DNA of 64,000 nt from Nostoc sp. 'Peltigera membranacea cyanobiont' 210A (lineage in GTDB: Bacteria > Cyanobacteriota > Cyanobacteriia > Cyanobacteriales > Nostocaceae). The notes beneath the pieces are model-generated. The model saw only the letters and a program-made list of their open reading frames with translations, was not told where the DNA came from and searched no databases. This document shows, piece by piece, positions 35,383 through 44,477 of this stretch. Location of the stretch: positions 350,442 to 414,441 of the forward strand of contig NZ_NOLJ01000008.1 of the NCBI RefSeq assembly GCF_002246015.1, read 5' to 3'. Position numbers and translations under genes: made by a program. The first letter of the stretch is position 1, and every line of letters begins with the position of its first letter.

Positions 35383-36052
35383 AAGAAGTTAGGGAGTGAG
35401 GGAATAGGGAGATCGCGGAGATAGGGGAGCAGGGTGAGAATTAACTAATGCCCTGTTTGCCCAATTCTCAATTAAATATTGATTCTTGTTTTACTCTATT
35501 TCTCAATCACCAGTCCCTATTTTCCATTCCCCACTCGCCACTTCCTCAAGGTGAGAATATTATGTCAATAATAACAGTCTATTCGCAATAGAATCTCATT
35601 AACCTATTCTTCTTGCTAAAGATTTAGGGGTATCCCATCGTAGACATCGCTTTGAGTCTGGGAAACTAAACCAAACGATAAATAGTGATTTTTTGTTGGT
35701 TCTTAAGCTTGGTTGCGATCAAGAGTAATTTAGATGCGTTTGTCCTGTCCACTACAATTGCACAAAAGCCTTCACTTAATCTTTAAAGATATTTTAGTAT
35801 ATACACCGTATCTTTTGCGAGTTATAAAAATCAAAACAGGATTACAAAGCATCAAGCTCAACTTACATCTTCGAGCTTGTTTTACCCAACAAGAGTCATA
35901 TATAAAGGCCTAATAATCTTTGTGATTTTCTTCTAATTTGTTGGAGTAATGAAACCAGTTTTTCATAGCTAGGTTTCAAGAAAAGTTCAGTCTTAATTCT
36001 CTTTGTGTTCTTCAAGGTTTATTACTAGAATGCTGCAAAAAATCTCTTTGGC
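35383..36052. other. Long intergenic region
   Basis: About 670 bp without a supported gene. The first 150 bp contain G/A-rich low-complexity sequence (GGGAGTGAGGGAATAGGG). A 16-codon signal-peptide-like frame (ATG at 36030, MLQKISLALLGMTAVV) ends within the putative sRNA promoter. Confidence 0.4.
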
Positions 36053-36081
36053 TTTACTCGGAATGACTGCTGTGGTATGAT
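36053..36081 (+). promoter_or_regulatory. Candidate sigma-70 promoter for a small RNA
   Basis: TTTACT (36053-36058), a 17-bp spacer and TATGAT (36076-36081) match -35 and -10 boxes at 4/6 and 5/6 positions. Transcription would start near 36088, about 110 nt before a strong terminator. Confidence 0.4.
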
Positions 36082-36087
36082 GTCACT

Positions 36088-36197
36088 CTTCAAACGCTCA
36101 CAACATAAAGCGATAGTGAAAGGATAAATTTATCCAGATCCCTGTTGAAAATCCTTAAGGATGTGTCTCTATGCATGACATAGAGACACATTTTTTT
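36088..36197 (+). ncRNA. Candidate small RNA
   Basis: A gene-free stretch between a promoter-like sequence and a near-ideal Rho-independent terminator. Length would be about 110 nt. A 16-codon frame (ATG 36077, MMSLFKRSQHKAIVKG) covers the first part but overlaps the -10 box. I do not recognise it as a known cyanobacterial sRNA. It could instead be a leader peptide gene or the end of a longer transcript. Confidence 0.4.
36162..36197 (+). terminator. Strong Rho-independent terminator
   Basis: A perfect 12-bp stem (TGTGTCTCTATG / CATAGAGACACA), a 5-base loop CATGA and then seven T residues (36191-36197). It does not follow any annotated plus-strand gene, which is why an RNA gene upstream is suspected. 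Confidence 0.9.
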
Positions 36198-36481
36198 ATG
36201 CAGTTTTCTTCACACATTCCCCTGATGCAGAAGTGAGAGGTGCATTTCTACGTGGAACTCAAAGCAATAATTTTATGGGATAAGCCAAAAAAACAATAAA
36301 TTGTAGCGCTTGCTGGCATTAATACTGTAGTCAAGCCAACCGATCGCTCATATCCAATAATCAAAATATTATAAAATATTACTATTATGCCCTGGTATTC
36401 ACCTTTTCCTGAAAACCTGCTGGAAAAGCGTAATCCCAGAATGATAAGCTAAACAGTGGCATAAATAGGATGAAGTAATAA

Positions 36482-37543
36482 ATGGGTGTTTATTCAACGA
36501 CTCCTCATCTCTTACGGGCTGCTCGTGGTGAAGTAGTAGATCGTCCCCCTGTATGGATGATGCGACAAGCGGGACGATATATGAAAGCATATCGAGACTT
36601 AAGAGATAAGTATCCTTCGTTTCGCGATCGCTCCGAAATTCCAGAAGTAGCAATTGAAGTTTCCTTGCAACCGTGGAAAGCCTTCCAACCAGATGGAGTA
36701 ATTTTATTTTCTGATATTGTCACCCCATTACCTGGTTTGGGCATTGATATGGACATCGCGGAAGGTAAAGGGCCAATCATCTCTTCGCCCCTCCGCACTC
36801 AAGAACAAATTGATGCTTTGCGTCCTTTAGAACCAGAAGCAGCTCTACCATTTATCAAGACAATTTTGCAAGCGCTGCGCTCGGAAGTAGGCGATAAGTC
36901 AACAGTGTTGGGCTTTGTGGGTGCGCCGTGGACATTAGCAGCTTATGCAGTGGAAGGAAAAGGTTCTAAAACCTACTCCATCATCAAAAACATGGCATTT
37001 TCAGATCCGACGATATTGCATCAACTCTTAGCTAAATTAGCAGATGCGATCGCCATCTATGCCCGCTACCAAATTGACTGTGGCGCTCAAGTTGTGCAAA
37101 TGTTCGATTCTTGGGCGGGTCAATTGAGTCCTCAAGATTATGACACCTTTGCTCTCCCCTATCAGCAGCGAGTTTTCCAGCAAGTCAAGCAAACCCATCC
37201 CGATACACCTTTGATTTTGCTAGTTAGCGGTAGTGCGGGTGTGTTGGAAAGAATGGGACAATCTGGTGCTGATATTGTCAGCGTAGACTGGGCTGTGGAT
37301 ATGGCAGACGCACGAGCCAGATTGGGTAAACAAATGAAAGTTCAAGGAAATCTTGACCCAGGCGTGTTATTCGGCTCTAAACAGTTTATCCGCGATCGCA
37401 TTCTCGATACCGTTCGCAAAGCTGGTAATTGGGGTCATATTCTCAATCTCGGTCATGGTGTCTTACCAGAAACTCCAGAAGAAAATGTCGCTTTCTTCTT
37501 TGAAACGGCAAAGGAACTGAATCTTGCAGGAGTTAAGGCTTGA
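36482..37543 (+). CDS. hemE: Uroporphyrinogen decarboxylase
   Basis: A 353-residue HemE, which converts uroporphyrinogen III to coproporphyrinogen III on the way to heme and chlorophyll. The N-terminal signature RPPVWMMRQAGRYMKAYRDL is fully conserved, followed by the catalytic Asp in ILFSDIVTPLPGLGIDMDIA, the second signature FVGAPWTLAAYAVEGKGSKT, and NLGHGVLPETPEENVAFFFE near the end. Length is standard. It is single, with a MITE-like element and STRRs just downstream. Confidence 0.98.
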   Translation: MGVYSTTPHLLRAARGEVVDRPPVWMMRQAGRYMKAYRDLRDKYPSFRDRSEIPEVAIEVSLQPWKAFQPDGVILFSDIVTPLPGLGIDMDIAEGKGPIISSPLRTQEQIDALRPLEPEAALPFIKTILQALRSEVGDKSTVLGFVGAPWTLAAYAVEGKGSKTYSIIKNMAFSDPTILHQLLAKLADAIAIYARYQIDCGAQVVQMFDSWAGQLSPQDYDTFALPYQQRVFQQVKQTHPDTPLILLVSGSAGVLERMGQSGADIVSVDWAVDMADARARLGKQMKVQGNLDPGVLFGSKQFIRDRILDTVRKAGNWGHILNLGHGVLPETPEENVAFFFETAKELNLAGVKA

Positions 37544-37575
37544 GAGTCAGGAGTTATGAGTTAGGAGTTAGGAGT

Positions 37576-37683
37576 TATAGCGTTTCCCAATCCCATGAAG
37601 TAGATCAGAGCCACCTCCTCGCTTGCGGGGAGGGGGTTGGGGGTGGGGTTCTTGTACATCACTTGGGACGAGAACCGCTATAT
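37576..37683. mobile_element. Small inverted-repeat element, copy B
   Basis: A 108-bp element, opposite in orientation to copy A at 6336-6440. It runs from TATAGCGTTTCCCAATCCCA to GAGAACCGCTATA, with the same G-rich centre (GGGGAGGGGGTTGGGGGTGG). The near-identity over the whole length shows a dispersed family rather than chance. TTAGGAG heptamers flank it. Confidence 0.75.
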
Positions 37684-37835
37684 AAAATATAAAGTGATCA
37701 GTTGCGAGGTGCAAAGTTATCTTTTATTCTTAACTCCTCACTTCTAACTCCTAACTTTATTAATAACTCCTGATTCGGAACTTTTAACTTTATTCTTAAC
37801 TCTTTAGTTTTAACTCCTAAATTTTGAAAAACTCT
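37684..37835. repeat. STRR-rich spacer before the SDR gene
   Basis: Repeated TAACTCC/TTAACTC-type units on the C-rich strand (CTTCTAACTCCTAACTTTAT and similar), the inverse of the TTAGGAG units at about 37555-37575 on the other side of element B. Confidence 0.6.
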
Positions 37836-37837
37836 TT

Positions 37838-38797
37838 ATGAGCCAGAAGCGGATTTTAGTGACTGGTGCAAGTGGTTGTGTAGGTCATTATTTAACAGAA
37901 GCCTTAATTAAAGAAACAAATCACGAACTGTATCTACTAGTTAGGAACCCAAGCAAACTGCAAGTTGATACCAAGGCACGTTCAGGCATCAACGTTTTAC
38001 AAGGTGATATGCAAAATATTCGCCAGTTTACCGATTTGCTATCCACAATTGATACAGCGGTACTCACAGCCACAGCTTGGGGTGGTGATGAGACATTTGA
38101 TATTAATGTCGTTAAGACTATAGAGTTGCTGGAACTGCTAGATCCAGAACGTTGCCAGCAGGTGATTTATTTTTCGACAGCTAGCGTTTTGGATCGCTAC
38201 AATCAACCATTGAAAGAAGCCGGGGAAATTGGGACAGATTATATCCGTTCTAAATATGAGTGCTTAGAGAAAAAAGAAAAATTAGCGATCGCACCCAAAA
38301 TTACCACAGTATTTCCCACTTTAGTATTGGGCGGTGATGCCAATAAACCCTATTCTCATCTCACATCTGGCATTCCAGAAGTGACGAAATATATTAATGT
38401 GATTCGCTTTCTAGAAGCAGATGGCAGTTTTCACTTTATCCACGGACGAGACATTGCCACTGTCGTGCGATATTTGATCGATCGTCCTGCCAAAAATAAT
38501 CAACCACGTCGGCTTGTTTTAGGTCAAGCACCGTTAACTGCTGATCAAGCAGTGAAAGAAGTTTGCGCTTATCTGGGCAAAAAGATTTACTTTCGCATTC
38601 CCATATCTATAGCATTGGCTAATTTGATTATTGTTCTGTTCCGCATTCGCATGGCCGCTTGGGATCGGTTTTGCATGAACTATCGGCATTTTACATACGA
38701 AAAATTCATCAATCCTGATAGCTTCGACTTGCCAAATTATTGTGCAACCATGAGTGATGTTTTGAAAATTAGCGGTGTTGAAAAGGCTAAAAATTGA
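37838..38797 (+). CDS. NAD(P)-dependent epimerase/dehydratase-type protein
   Basis: A 319-residue extended short-chain dehydrogenase/reductase. The Rossmann motif is VTGASGCVGHYLTEAL (residues about 9-24), and the catalytic Tyr/Lys pair is in GTDYIRSKYECLEKK. Further on, FHFIHGRDIATVVRYLIDRP resembles the C-terminal part of epimerases. A hydrophobic helix near residues 255-270 (ALANLIIVLFRIRMAAW) may anchor it to the membrane. The substrate is not clear. Confidence 0.85.
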   Translation: MSQKRILVTGASGCVGHYLTEALIKETNHELYLLVRNPSKLQVDTKARSGINVLQGDMQNIRQFTDLLSTIDTAVLTATAWGGDETFDINVVKTIELLELLDPERCQQVIYFSTASVLDRYNQPLKEAGEIGTDYIRSKYECLEKKEKLAIAPKITTVFPTLVLGGDANKPYSHLTSGIPEVTKYINVIRFLEADGSFHFIHGRDIATVVRYLIDRPAKNNQPRRLVLGQAPLTADQAVKEVCAYLGKKIYFRIPISIALANLIIVLFRIRMAAWDRFCMNYRHFTYEKFINPDSFDLPNYCATMSDVLKISGVEKAKN

Positions 38798-39044
38798 TTA
38801 TAATCTGTGGCTTTTGACAATGTTTGGAAAATATTAGCAGAAAATTATCCTCATCTCGTAGAGAGCAATGGGGTCATTGGGTATGAGTGAAGAATGGAAA
38901 ATTACCTCTTTCCTCTCTGCTCCCCAGTGCCTTGATTTGAGTTAAAAATATCAATGGTAAAATAAAACAACTTTAATAAAAAGTCAATAACTCTTTATTT
39001 TCGTTAGAGTGGGATAACAATCAAAGTGTGAGGATTGATACTAC

Positions 39045-40643
39045 ATGCGAATCTTGTTAGTGTATCCAATATTTCCCAAAACCTTTTGGTCTTATGAAAA
39101 AATCTTGGAGTTAGTCGATCGCAAGGTTTTATTACCACCTCTGGGTTTAGTAACAGTAGCCGCGATTTTGCCCCAAGAATGGGAATTTAAGCTGGTCGAT
39201 CGCAACATCCGCCCCGCAACAGAAGCAGAATGGGCATGGGCAGATGTAGTAATTCTTTCTGCGATGATTGTCCAGAAACAAGATTTACTTGACCAAATTC
39301 AGGAAGCAAAAAAACGTGGCAAACTAGTTGCAGTTGGCGGCCCCTACCCCACCTCTGTACCTCACGAAGTTGAAAATGTTGGCGCAGATTTTCTGATTCT
39401 GGATGAAGGGGAAATCACGCTGCCCATGTTTATTGAGGCAATAAAAAGGGGAGACACATCTGGCACTTTCCGCGCCACAGAAAAACCTGATGTCACCAGC
39501 ACACCAATACCCCGCTTTGATTTATTAGAATTGAACGCTTATGACATGATGTCGGTGCAGTTTTCGCGCGGGTGTCCCTTCCAGTGCGAATTTTGCGACA
39601 TCATTGTTCTCTACGGGCGCAAACCACGCACCAAAACCCCAGCCCAACTTTTAGCAGAGTTAGATTGCCTCTACGAACTGGGTTGGCGACGGGGTGTATT
39701 CATGGTAGATGACAACTTTATTGGCAACAAACGAAATGTAAAATTGTTGCTGAAAGATTTAAAAGTCTGGATGGCAGAACACAAATATCCCTTCCGATTT
39801 GACACGGAAGCTTCAATTGACTTAGCACAAGACTCAGAAATGTTGGAGTTGATGGTTGAGTCTGGTTTCTCGGCGGTGTTTTTGGGAATCGAAACGCCGG
39901 ATGAGGATAGTTTGCAAATGACCAAGAAGTTTCAAAATACTCGTAGTTCTCTAACTGAGGCAGTGGAAACCATCATCAAAGCGGGATTGCGCCCAATGGC
40001 TGGGTTTATTATCGGCTTTGATGGCGAAAAAGCCGGCGCAGGCGATCGCATTGTCCGCTTTGCTGAACAAGCAGCAATTCCCTCAACTACCTTTGCCATG
40101 TTACAAGCGTTACCTAATACTGCGCTTTGGCATCGCCTGAAAAAGGAAGGACGATTACGGGAAAATCAAGACGGAAACATCAACCAAACAACATTGATGA
40201 ACTTCCTACCCACCCGTCCTCTAGAAGAACTTGCACGAGAATATATTGAAGCATTCTGTACTTTATACGACCCAGTACAGTACTTAGATCGCACCTATCG
40301 CTGCTTCTTGATGATGGGCTTGCCGAGTTGGAAAGCCCCAGCGAAAATGCCAGAGTGGGTAGTTATAAAAGCGTTGCTAATTGTAATTTGGCGACAAGGA
40401 ATTAAACGCGAAACCCGCTGGAAATTCTGGCATCATTTGTTCAGCATTCTCAAGCGTAATCCTGGAGTTATTGAGCATTATATTTCTGCTTGCGCTCACA
40501 ACGAGCATTTTCTAGAGTATCGCCAAATTGTGCGCGATCAAATTGAAAGCCAGCTAGCTGAATATTTGGCACAAGGTGCAGAAGAACCGTATGTTCTAGT
40601 TAAGGAAAAAGTAGAGGAAAAAGCTGAAGCGGTAGTCAGTTAA
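39045..40643 (+). CDS. B12-binding radical SAM protein (DUF4070)
   Basis: A 532-residue protein with a cobalamin-binding N-terminal domain (LPPLGLVTVAAILPQEWEFK, ILSAMIVQKQDLLDQIQEAK) and a radical SAM core whose cluster motif is GCPFQCEFCDI, a CxxxCxxC. The substrate-side region VFLGIETPDEDSLQMTKKFQ and the C-terminal DUF4070 region (YDPVQYLDRTYRCFLMMGLP) follow. The family includes the hopanoid methylases HpnP and HpnR, but it is large in cyanobacteria and I cannot assign this member to them. It probably carries out a methylation or rearrangement that needs B12. Confidence 0.9.
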   Translation: MRILLVYPIFPKTFWSYEKILELVDRKVLLPPLGLVTVAAILPQEWEFKLVDRNIRPATEAEWAWADVVILSAMIVQKQDLLDQIQEAKKRGKLVAVGGPYPTSVPHEVENVGADFLILDEGEITLPMFIEAIKRGDTSGTFRATEKPDVTSTPIPRFDLLELNAYDMMSVQFSRGCPFQCEFCDIIVLYGRKPRTKTPAQLLAELDCLYELGWRRGVFMVDDNFIGNKRNVKLLLKDLKVWMAEHKYPFRFDTEASIDLAQDSEMLELMVESGFSAVFLGIETPDEDSLQMTKKFQNTRSSLTEAVETIIKAGLRPMAGFIIGFDGEKAGAGDRIVRFAEQAAIPSTTFAMLQALPNTALWHRLKKEGRLRENQDGNINQTTLMNFLPTRPLEELAREYIEAFCTLYDPVQYLDRTYRCFLMMGLPSWKAPAKMPEWVVIKALLIVIWRQGIKRETRWKFWHHLFSILKRNPGVIEHYISACAHNEHFLEYRQIVRDQIESQLAEYLAQGAEEPYVLVKEKVEEKAEAVVS

Positions 40644-40747
40644 GTGTGGTAACGGTTAATAGGTAAGAGTTAAAAAATTACTTATTACCCGTTACTAAAA
40701 CCAGTATGCTATTCAAAGTATGATAGTCGTAACTCGACACTCACTGA

Positions 40748-41065
40748 ATGGCAAAAACACCAATTGCTCTCTATCTGCAAGGTAATGCTAATTCTCCTAG
40801 AATGGAGAATGTTAGACCTGACAAGGATATTGCCAGCTATAATAAAGATGGTCAAGTCTGGGTCGTGACTACTTTACCAGACGGGACATCGCCGGGAGGA
40901 GTATCTACATTTACCACTCAAGGATATGGTAAAAACTGGTGGAAATTAGAGTCTAATACTGAAATTCCTGAGCAAATAGAATTGGTCAATGACCACCATA
41001 ACCAGTGGTTATGGAAACCTTCTAGAGCGATGTTGATAGACGAATACAAAGCAGCCTTGAAATAG
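40748..41065 (+). CDS. Hypothetical protein
   Basis: A 105-residue soluble protein (MAKTPIALYLQGNANSPRME ...). It contains DGQVWVVTTLPDGTSPGGVS and ends WLWKPSRAMLIDEYKAALK. I do not recognise the family with certainty. The pattern of short strands and Trp residues suggests a compact beta fold, and similar proteins are often toxin-like, but I have no evidence for that here. It lies upstream of another small gene and the parDE pair. Confidence 0.55.
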   Translation: MAKTPIALYLQGNANSPRMENVRPDKDIASYNKDGQVWVVTTLPDGTSPGGVSTFTTQGYGKNWWKLESNTEIPEQIELVNDHHNQWLWKPSRAMLIDEYKAALK

Positions 41066-41179
41066 GTAGGTGAATTATTCTATAAAGTAAGTTAATGCTG
41101 ACAATATTAAAGAATTTTTTATTTTTAATTTAACTGAGGTTTTTGTATCCAGATCGCTATTGTATCTAGGAAAATTAAA

Positions 41180-41449
41180 ATGAATCTGTCGTTTAAAGAC
41201 ATAAAGTTTATTATTGAAGCCATTGATCGCCTGATTGAGAAATACCAAGAGCGACTCAATCAAATCGAAGATACCAATGAAGATGAGGCTTCCGATCTTG
41301 GTAATGATACTATGTTTTTAGAGTCACTTCGTAGAAAACTAGCGAATAGCTTGAATAACAGTACTAATACCAATGCCTTGGTAGGTAATGAAGTTGTCCA
41401 ACCATCATTGAATGCTATGCCAGAAAAGCCGCGATCAATAGGGCGATAA
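41180..41449 (+). CDS. Small hypothetical protein
   Basis: An 89-residue acidic, helix-rich protein (MNLSFKDIKFIIEAIDRLIE, KYQERLNQIEDTNEDEASDL). It looks like a single helical hairpin with a disordered Asn-rich tail (NSLNNSTNTNALVGNEVVQP). Its end overlaps the broken parE gene on the other strand by 15 bp. I know no function; the composition resembles real small cyanobacterial proteins rather than chance frames. Confidence 0.5.
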   Translation: MNLSFKDIKFIIEAIDRLIEKYQERLNQIEDTNEDEASDLGNDTMFLESLRRKLANSLNNSTNTNALVGNEVVQPSLNAMPEKPRSIGR

Positions 41450-41662
41450 AAAATTAAGTAAATCTTCTACTGGAAAACTCCGTAAACCACTGGCAAAATT
41501 ATTGAAACTTTGCCCCATATTAGGAAAATCAGCCAACAGTTTACACTGCTGTTTAATTTTTTCATTGAGTCTTCGAGCTGCATCAGGATTGTAGCGGATA
41601 ATATAGTGATTAATCTCTTTGAGGTCTTGCTTGGCTGGAATTGTTAAAACGTACCGACTCAT
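41435..41662 (-). pseudogene. parE: ParE-type toxin, frameshifted and truncated
   Basis: A 75-residue RelE/ParE-like frame: MSRYVLTIPAKQDLKEINHY, then AARRLNEKIKQQCKLLADFP and NMGQSFNNFASGLRSFPVED, ending LLNFLSPY. ParE proteins normally continue PVEDYLIFYRPI plus about 15 residues. Reading GATTAC instead of GATTTAC (41460-41462 on the plus strand) gives exactly DYLIFYRPIDRG, so one inserted base breaks it. After that point the corrected frame still does not match the ParE tail, so the end is also lost. The antitoxin upstream is intact. Confidence 0.7.
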
Positions 41663-41946
41663 TATTTAGCAGCCTCTGCTTGTTGCATTTGAGCTTCAGC
41701 ACGTCGGATATCTTCTTCAATTTCTGCAAATACCTCTTCACCATCAACTACTTCACCACGCTCTGATGCTTCAAGACCTTCTTGGATTTTAGCTTTTAAT
41801 TCTGCTAAACGTTTTTCTTGAAGGCGATCGCGTTCATCTAGCAATCTTAATGCTTCACCCATCACCTCACTCACTGAGTGATATCGACCACTATTAACTT
41901 TATCCTTAACCAACTGCTCCAGTTCTGGGGTCAAAGATACATTCAC
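41662..41946 (-). CDS. parD: ParD-like antitoxin
   Basis: A 94-residue ribbon-helix-helix antitoxin: MNVSLTPELEQLVKDKVNSG, then RYHSVSEVMGEALRLLDERD, the DNA-binding part, and a long charged C-terminal helix (LAELKAKIQEGLEASERGEV) that would wrap the toxin. Its stop overlaps the parE ATG by one base, the usual arrangement. Since the toxin gene is damaged, the antitoxin may be an orphan in function. It ends in an AT-rich region with ACAAATG heptamers upstream. Confidence 0.85.
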   Translation of the reverse strand: MNVSLTPELEQLVKDKVNSGRYHSVSEVMGEALRLLDERDRLQEKRLAELKAKIQEGLEASERGEVVDGEEVFAEIEEDIRRAEAQMQQAEAAK

Positions 41947-42051
41947 AACTATTACCTCATTCCATTTACTCTATATCCTAACCGAAAGGAGTTGGAGCAA
42001 GGCTAAAATAATTCGTAATTGATAATACTAGCCTGTAGCGATTATTACTAA

Positions 42052-42080
42052 TAACAAATGACAAATGACAAATGACAAAT
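42052..42080. repeat. STRR, ACAAATG heptamers
   Basis: Four tandem copies of a 7-bp unit (ACAAATGACAAATGACAAAT) immediately before the end of the RNase gene. Confidence 0.85.
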
Positions 42081-42083
42081 TAG

Positions 42084-44144
42084 TTAATTCGCCGCTGTTT
42101 GAGCTTCTTGATAAATTATTTCTTGGAACTGGATCATATCTTTTTGTGGATCGGCGTGGCTAACTTTTACCACTATCTGTTCGCCTAAGTTCACAGAACG
42201 TTTGAAAGCCATTGGCAACTGCAAGCCCAAATCTTCTAACAAAATTAGGGCTAAGTTGCTGTCTTCTCGCAGCCACATCAAAACTGTGACATCCCAAGTT
42301 TCCTCTGGATGACGGCGTAAGTACTCTAGAGCATAATATCTATTAGTTTGTCGTTCCACCATCGTCACTTCTTGGGTGATGCTGGTGACAGTCATCATCA
42401 CTTCTTTAAGTTGATCTGCGGAAAATGGCAGAACTTCACCCCGCAAATGGGCTTTAATTTGAAAGTGGGTGAGTAAGTCACTGTAGCGGCGGATGGGAGA
42501 AGTTGCTTGGGTGTAAGTATCCAAGCCCAAACCAGCATGACGCAAAGGTGTAATGCTCATTTCACTCTTGGGCATACAACGACGCATGGCGCAAGCGCGA
42601 ACGAATCCGGCTGGAAGTAGAAGTAATTCCTCATCTGGAGGTAATTCTGGTTGCGGTTGACCGCGAAAAGGCAAAGGGATGTTATGAGTTTTACCATAAC
42701 GAGCCGCAACTTCACCGGCAACAATCATCATTTCTGCTACCAGTTGCCGTGATGGGGAATCGTCCAAAATATCGATGTGGATCTCCTCACCTTTGACTTT
42801 GATCGTTGCTTCGGGCATGGTGATGCTAATTGCCCCTTGGGCGTAACGCCAAGCTCTGCGCCGCTGTGCCCAAGTTGCGATCGCAGCAATTTCTGGTTCT
42901 GCTTGTACCCGCAATTGCAGCATTTCATCTACATCTTCGTAGGTGAGGCGATAAGTCGGCTTAATGAAGCTGGTATGAATGCTGTAATCTTCTACTCCCC
43001 CACTTGTCCCTAAAATAATCCCAAAACTGAGGGCGCAGCAAACCTTTCCCTGGATCAGACTCATTGGCCCAGTTGCCAACACTTCTGGAAACATGGGAAT
43101 CATTCCCGTCGGCAAATAGACTGTACTACCGCGCTTTCTGGCTTCCAAATCTAATTCATCTTCCGGTACTAACCATCTAGTAGGATCGGCGATATGCACC
43201 CAAAGGCGTTCCCGTCCATCGGGTAGAATTTCCCAACTTAGACCATCGTCGATCTCTGTGGTAGTTTCATCATCAATGGTGTAAACCTTCAGGTGAGTCA
43301 GATCAAGGCGGTTTGTATCTGAGTCAATCGGCGGGAAATCCAAACGCTGTTGCGCCACTTCTAATACCTTATGAGGAAATTGAATCGGAATTGAAGAACG
43401 ACGCAGGAACAAGTTTTCATAAGGACTCCAGCAACCCAAATCTACTAATAGTTGAAAAGCCCCTTGGGGCGTTGTGGGTCGTCCCAGCATGGTCATAGTT
43501 TCTAATACTGGAGCGCTGGGCGGATAAGCACGAGCTAAGGAGTCATAATTAACTCCCGTCCGCACAGTGTCAGCTATTAGCGCTGCATATTTTTCTAGTC
43601 CTTCTAAGCGCTGGCGATCGTGGCGCTGCCACTCTACTGCTTCACCTTTGAGCGCCTGCTCTACGCGAGTTAAAAATTCCTGCTGTCCTTTAGCTTTTAG
43701 TGCCTCTACTTCCAGTTGGTGCTTGCGTTCTGCCACTTGAGCGGCAGTTCTCGGCTCGTAAGCGTCTCCTTTTTGCTTGAAATAAAGTTTGTCGTCTGAT
43801 AACAAGCAATAGGCGGCGTAACGAGGAGGCGCGGCTGATTCTGAAAATAGCAGATTCGCCATTTGGTCTGGGGTAACTGTTTCGCCATCTTCAACCAGTA
43901 ATTCCCAAGCCACTTCTAAACTAGATGGGTCTAAATAAGGCTTGATCTGCTCCAAAAAGCTGGCAATCTCAGAAGCCTTGTAAGTCTGTCCGGTAACTGT
44001 ATAGGTTATTTGTCTAGGCGCGAGGCTGTGGGATTGACCACGTTCGTCTACCACAAACCAGCGGGTTTTACCGTCTGGACGTTCTACGATGCCCAGACGG
44101 CGATCGCCTTGAACCCTAAATTCAACTAGCGTCCCCTTCTCCAC
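42084..44144 (-). CDS. Ribonuclease II/R family exoribonuclease
   Basis: A 686-residue RNB-domain exonuclease that degrades RNA from the 3' end. The catalytic core is clear: TIDDETTTEIDDGLSWEILP with the metal-binding Asp residues, HIADPTRWLVPEDELDLEAR, and the RNase II signature near THFQIKAHLRGEVLPFSADQ preceded by YTQATSPIRRYSDLL. The N-terminal 200 residues form the cyanobacterial-type OB-fold region; no long basic tail is present. Chloroplast and cyanobacterial RNB enzymes mature rRNA and degrade mRNA. Downstream of rpsR on the same strand. Confidence 0.92.
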   Translation of the reverse strand: MEKGTLVEFRVQGDRRLGIVERPDGKTRWFVVDERGQSHSLAPRQITYTVTGQTYKASEIASFLEQIKPYLDPSSLEVAWELLVEDGETVTPDQMANLLFSESAAPPRYAAYCLLSDDKLYFKQKGDAYEPRTAAQVAERKHQLEVEALKAKGQQEFLTRVEQALKGEAVEWQRHDRQRLEGLEKYAALIADTVRTGVNYDSLARAYPPSAPVLETMTMLGRPTTPQGAFQLLVDLGCWSPYENLFLRRSSIPIQFPHKVLEVAQQRLDFPPIDSDTNRLDLTHLKVYTIDDETTTEIDDGLSWEILPDGRERLWVHIADPTRWLVPEDELDLEARKRGSTVYLPTGMIPMFPEVLATGPMSLIQGKVCCALSFGIILGTSGGVEDYSIHTSFIKPTYRLTYEDVDEMLQLRVQAEPEIAAIATWAQRRRAWRYAQGAISITMPEATIKVKGEEIHIDILDDSPSRQLVAEMMIVAGEVAARYGKTHNIPLPFRGQPQPELPPDEELLLLPAGFVRACAMRRCMPKSEMSITPLRHAGLGLDTYTQATSPIRRYSDLLTHFQIKAHLRGEVLPFSADQLKEVMMTVTSITQEVTMVERQTNRYYALEYLRRHPEETWDVTVLMWLREDSNLALILLEDLGLQLPMAFKRSVNLGEQIVVKVSHADPQKDMIQFQEIIYQEAQTAAN

Positions 44145-44183
44145 AACTCTCGCACTCTAATTTGGTGAACAGTTTAAATAGTT

Positions 44184-44250
44184 TTAAGTTAGGAGTTAGG
44201 AGTTAGGAGTTTTGATTCTTAACTCATCACTCATCACTCATAACTCATCA
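44184..44250. repeat. STRRs between RNase gene and rpsR
   Basis: TTAGGAG heptamers (GTTAGGAGTTAGGAGTTAGG) followed by ACTCATC-type units (ACTCATCACTCATAACTCAT). Non-coding, in the rpsR downstream region. Confidence 0.8.
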
Positions 44251-44256
44251 CTCTTT

Positions 44257-44472
44257 TTAGCCTTCCGCATTGATAAATGGCAACAAAGCCACAATCCGCG
44301 ATCGCTTAATTGCTAATGTCAACTCTCGCTGTTGCTGAGACGTAAGCCCGGTAATCCGACGTGGCAGTATCTTTCCCCGCTCGGTGACAAACTTACGCAA
44401 TAAATCAACATCTTTATAATCGATTGGTTCTCCTGGCTTGATCGGAGAAAGGCGACGACGGAAATAACTCAT
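44257..44472 (-). CDS. rpsR: 30S ribosomal protein bS18
   Basis: A 71-residue S18: MSYFRRRLSPIKPGEPIDYK, then KFVTERGKILPRRITGLTSQ and QQRELTLAIKRSRIVALLPF. The signature DYKDVDLLRKFVTERGKILP is fully conserved. It binds in the small-subunit platform. It follows rpmG by 5 bp, the usual cyanobacterial and plastid pair. Confidence 0.97.
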   Translation of the reverse strand: MSYFRRRLSPIKPGEPIDYKDVDLLRKFVTERGKILPRRITGLTSQQQRELTLAIKRSRIVALLPFINAEG

Positions 44473-44477
44473 CTTTT

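Noticed and set aside
36030..36080. Signal-peptide-like 16-codon ORF (MLQKISLALLGMTAVV)
   Set aside because: Too short, stops at once and overlaps the better sRNA promoter; no continuation in another frame.
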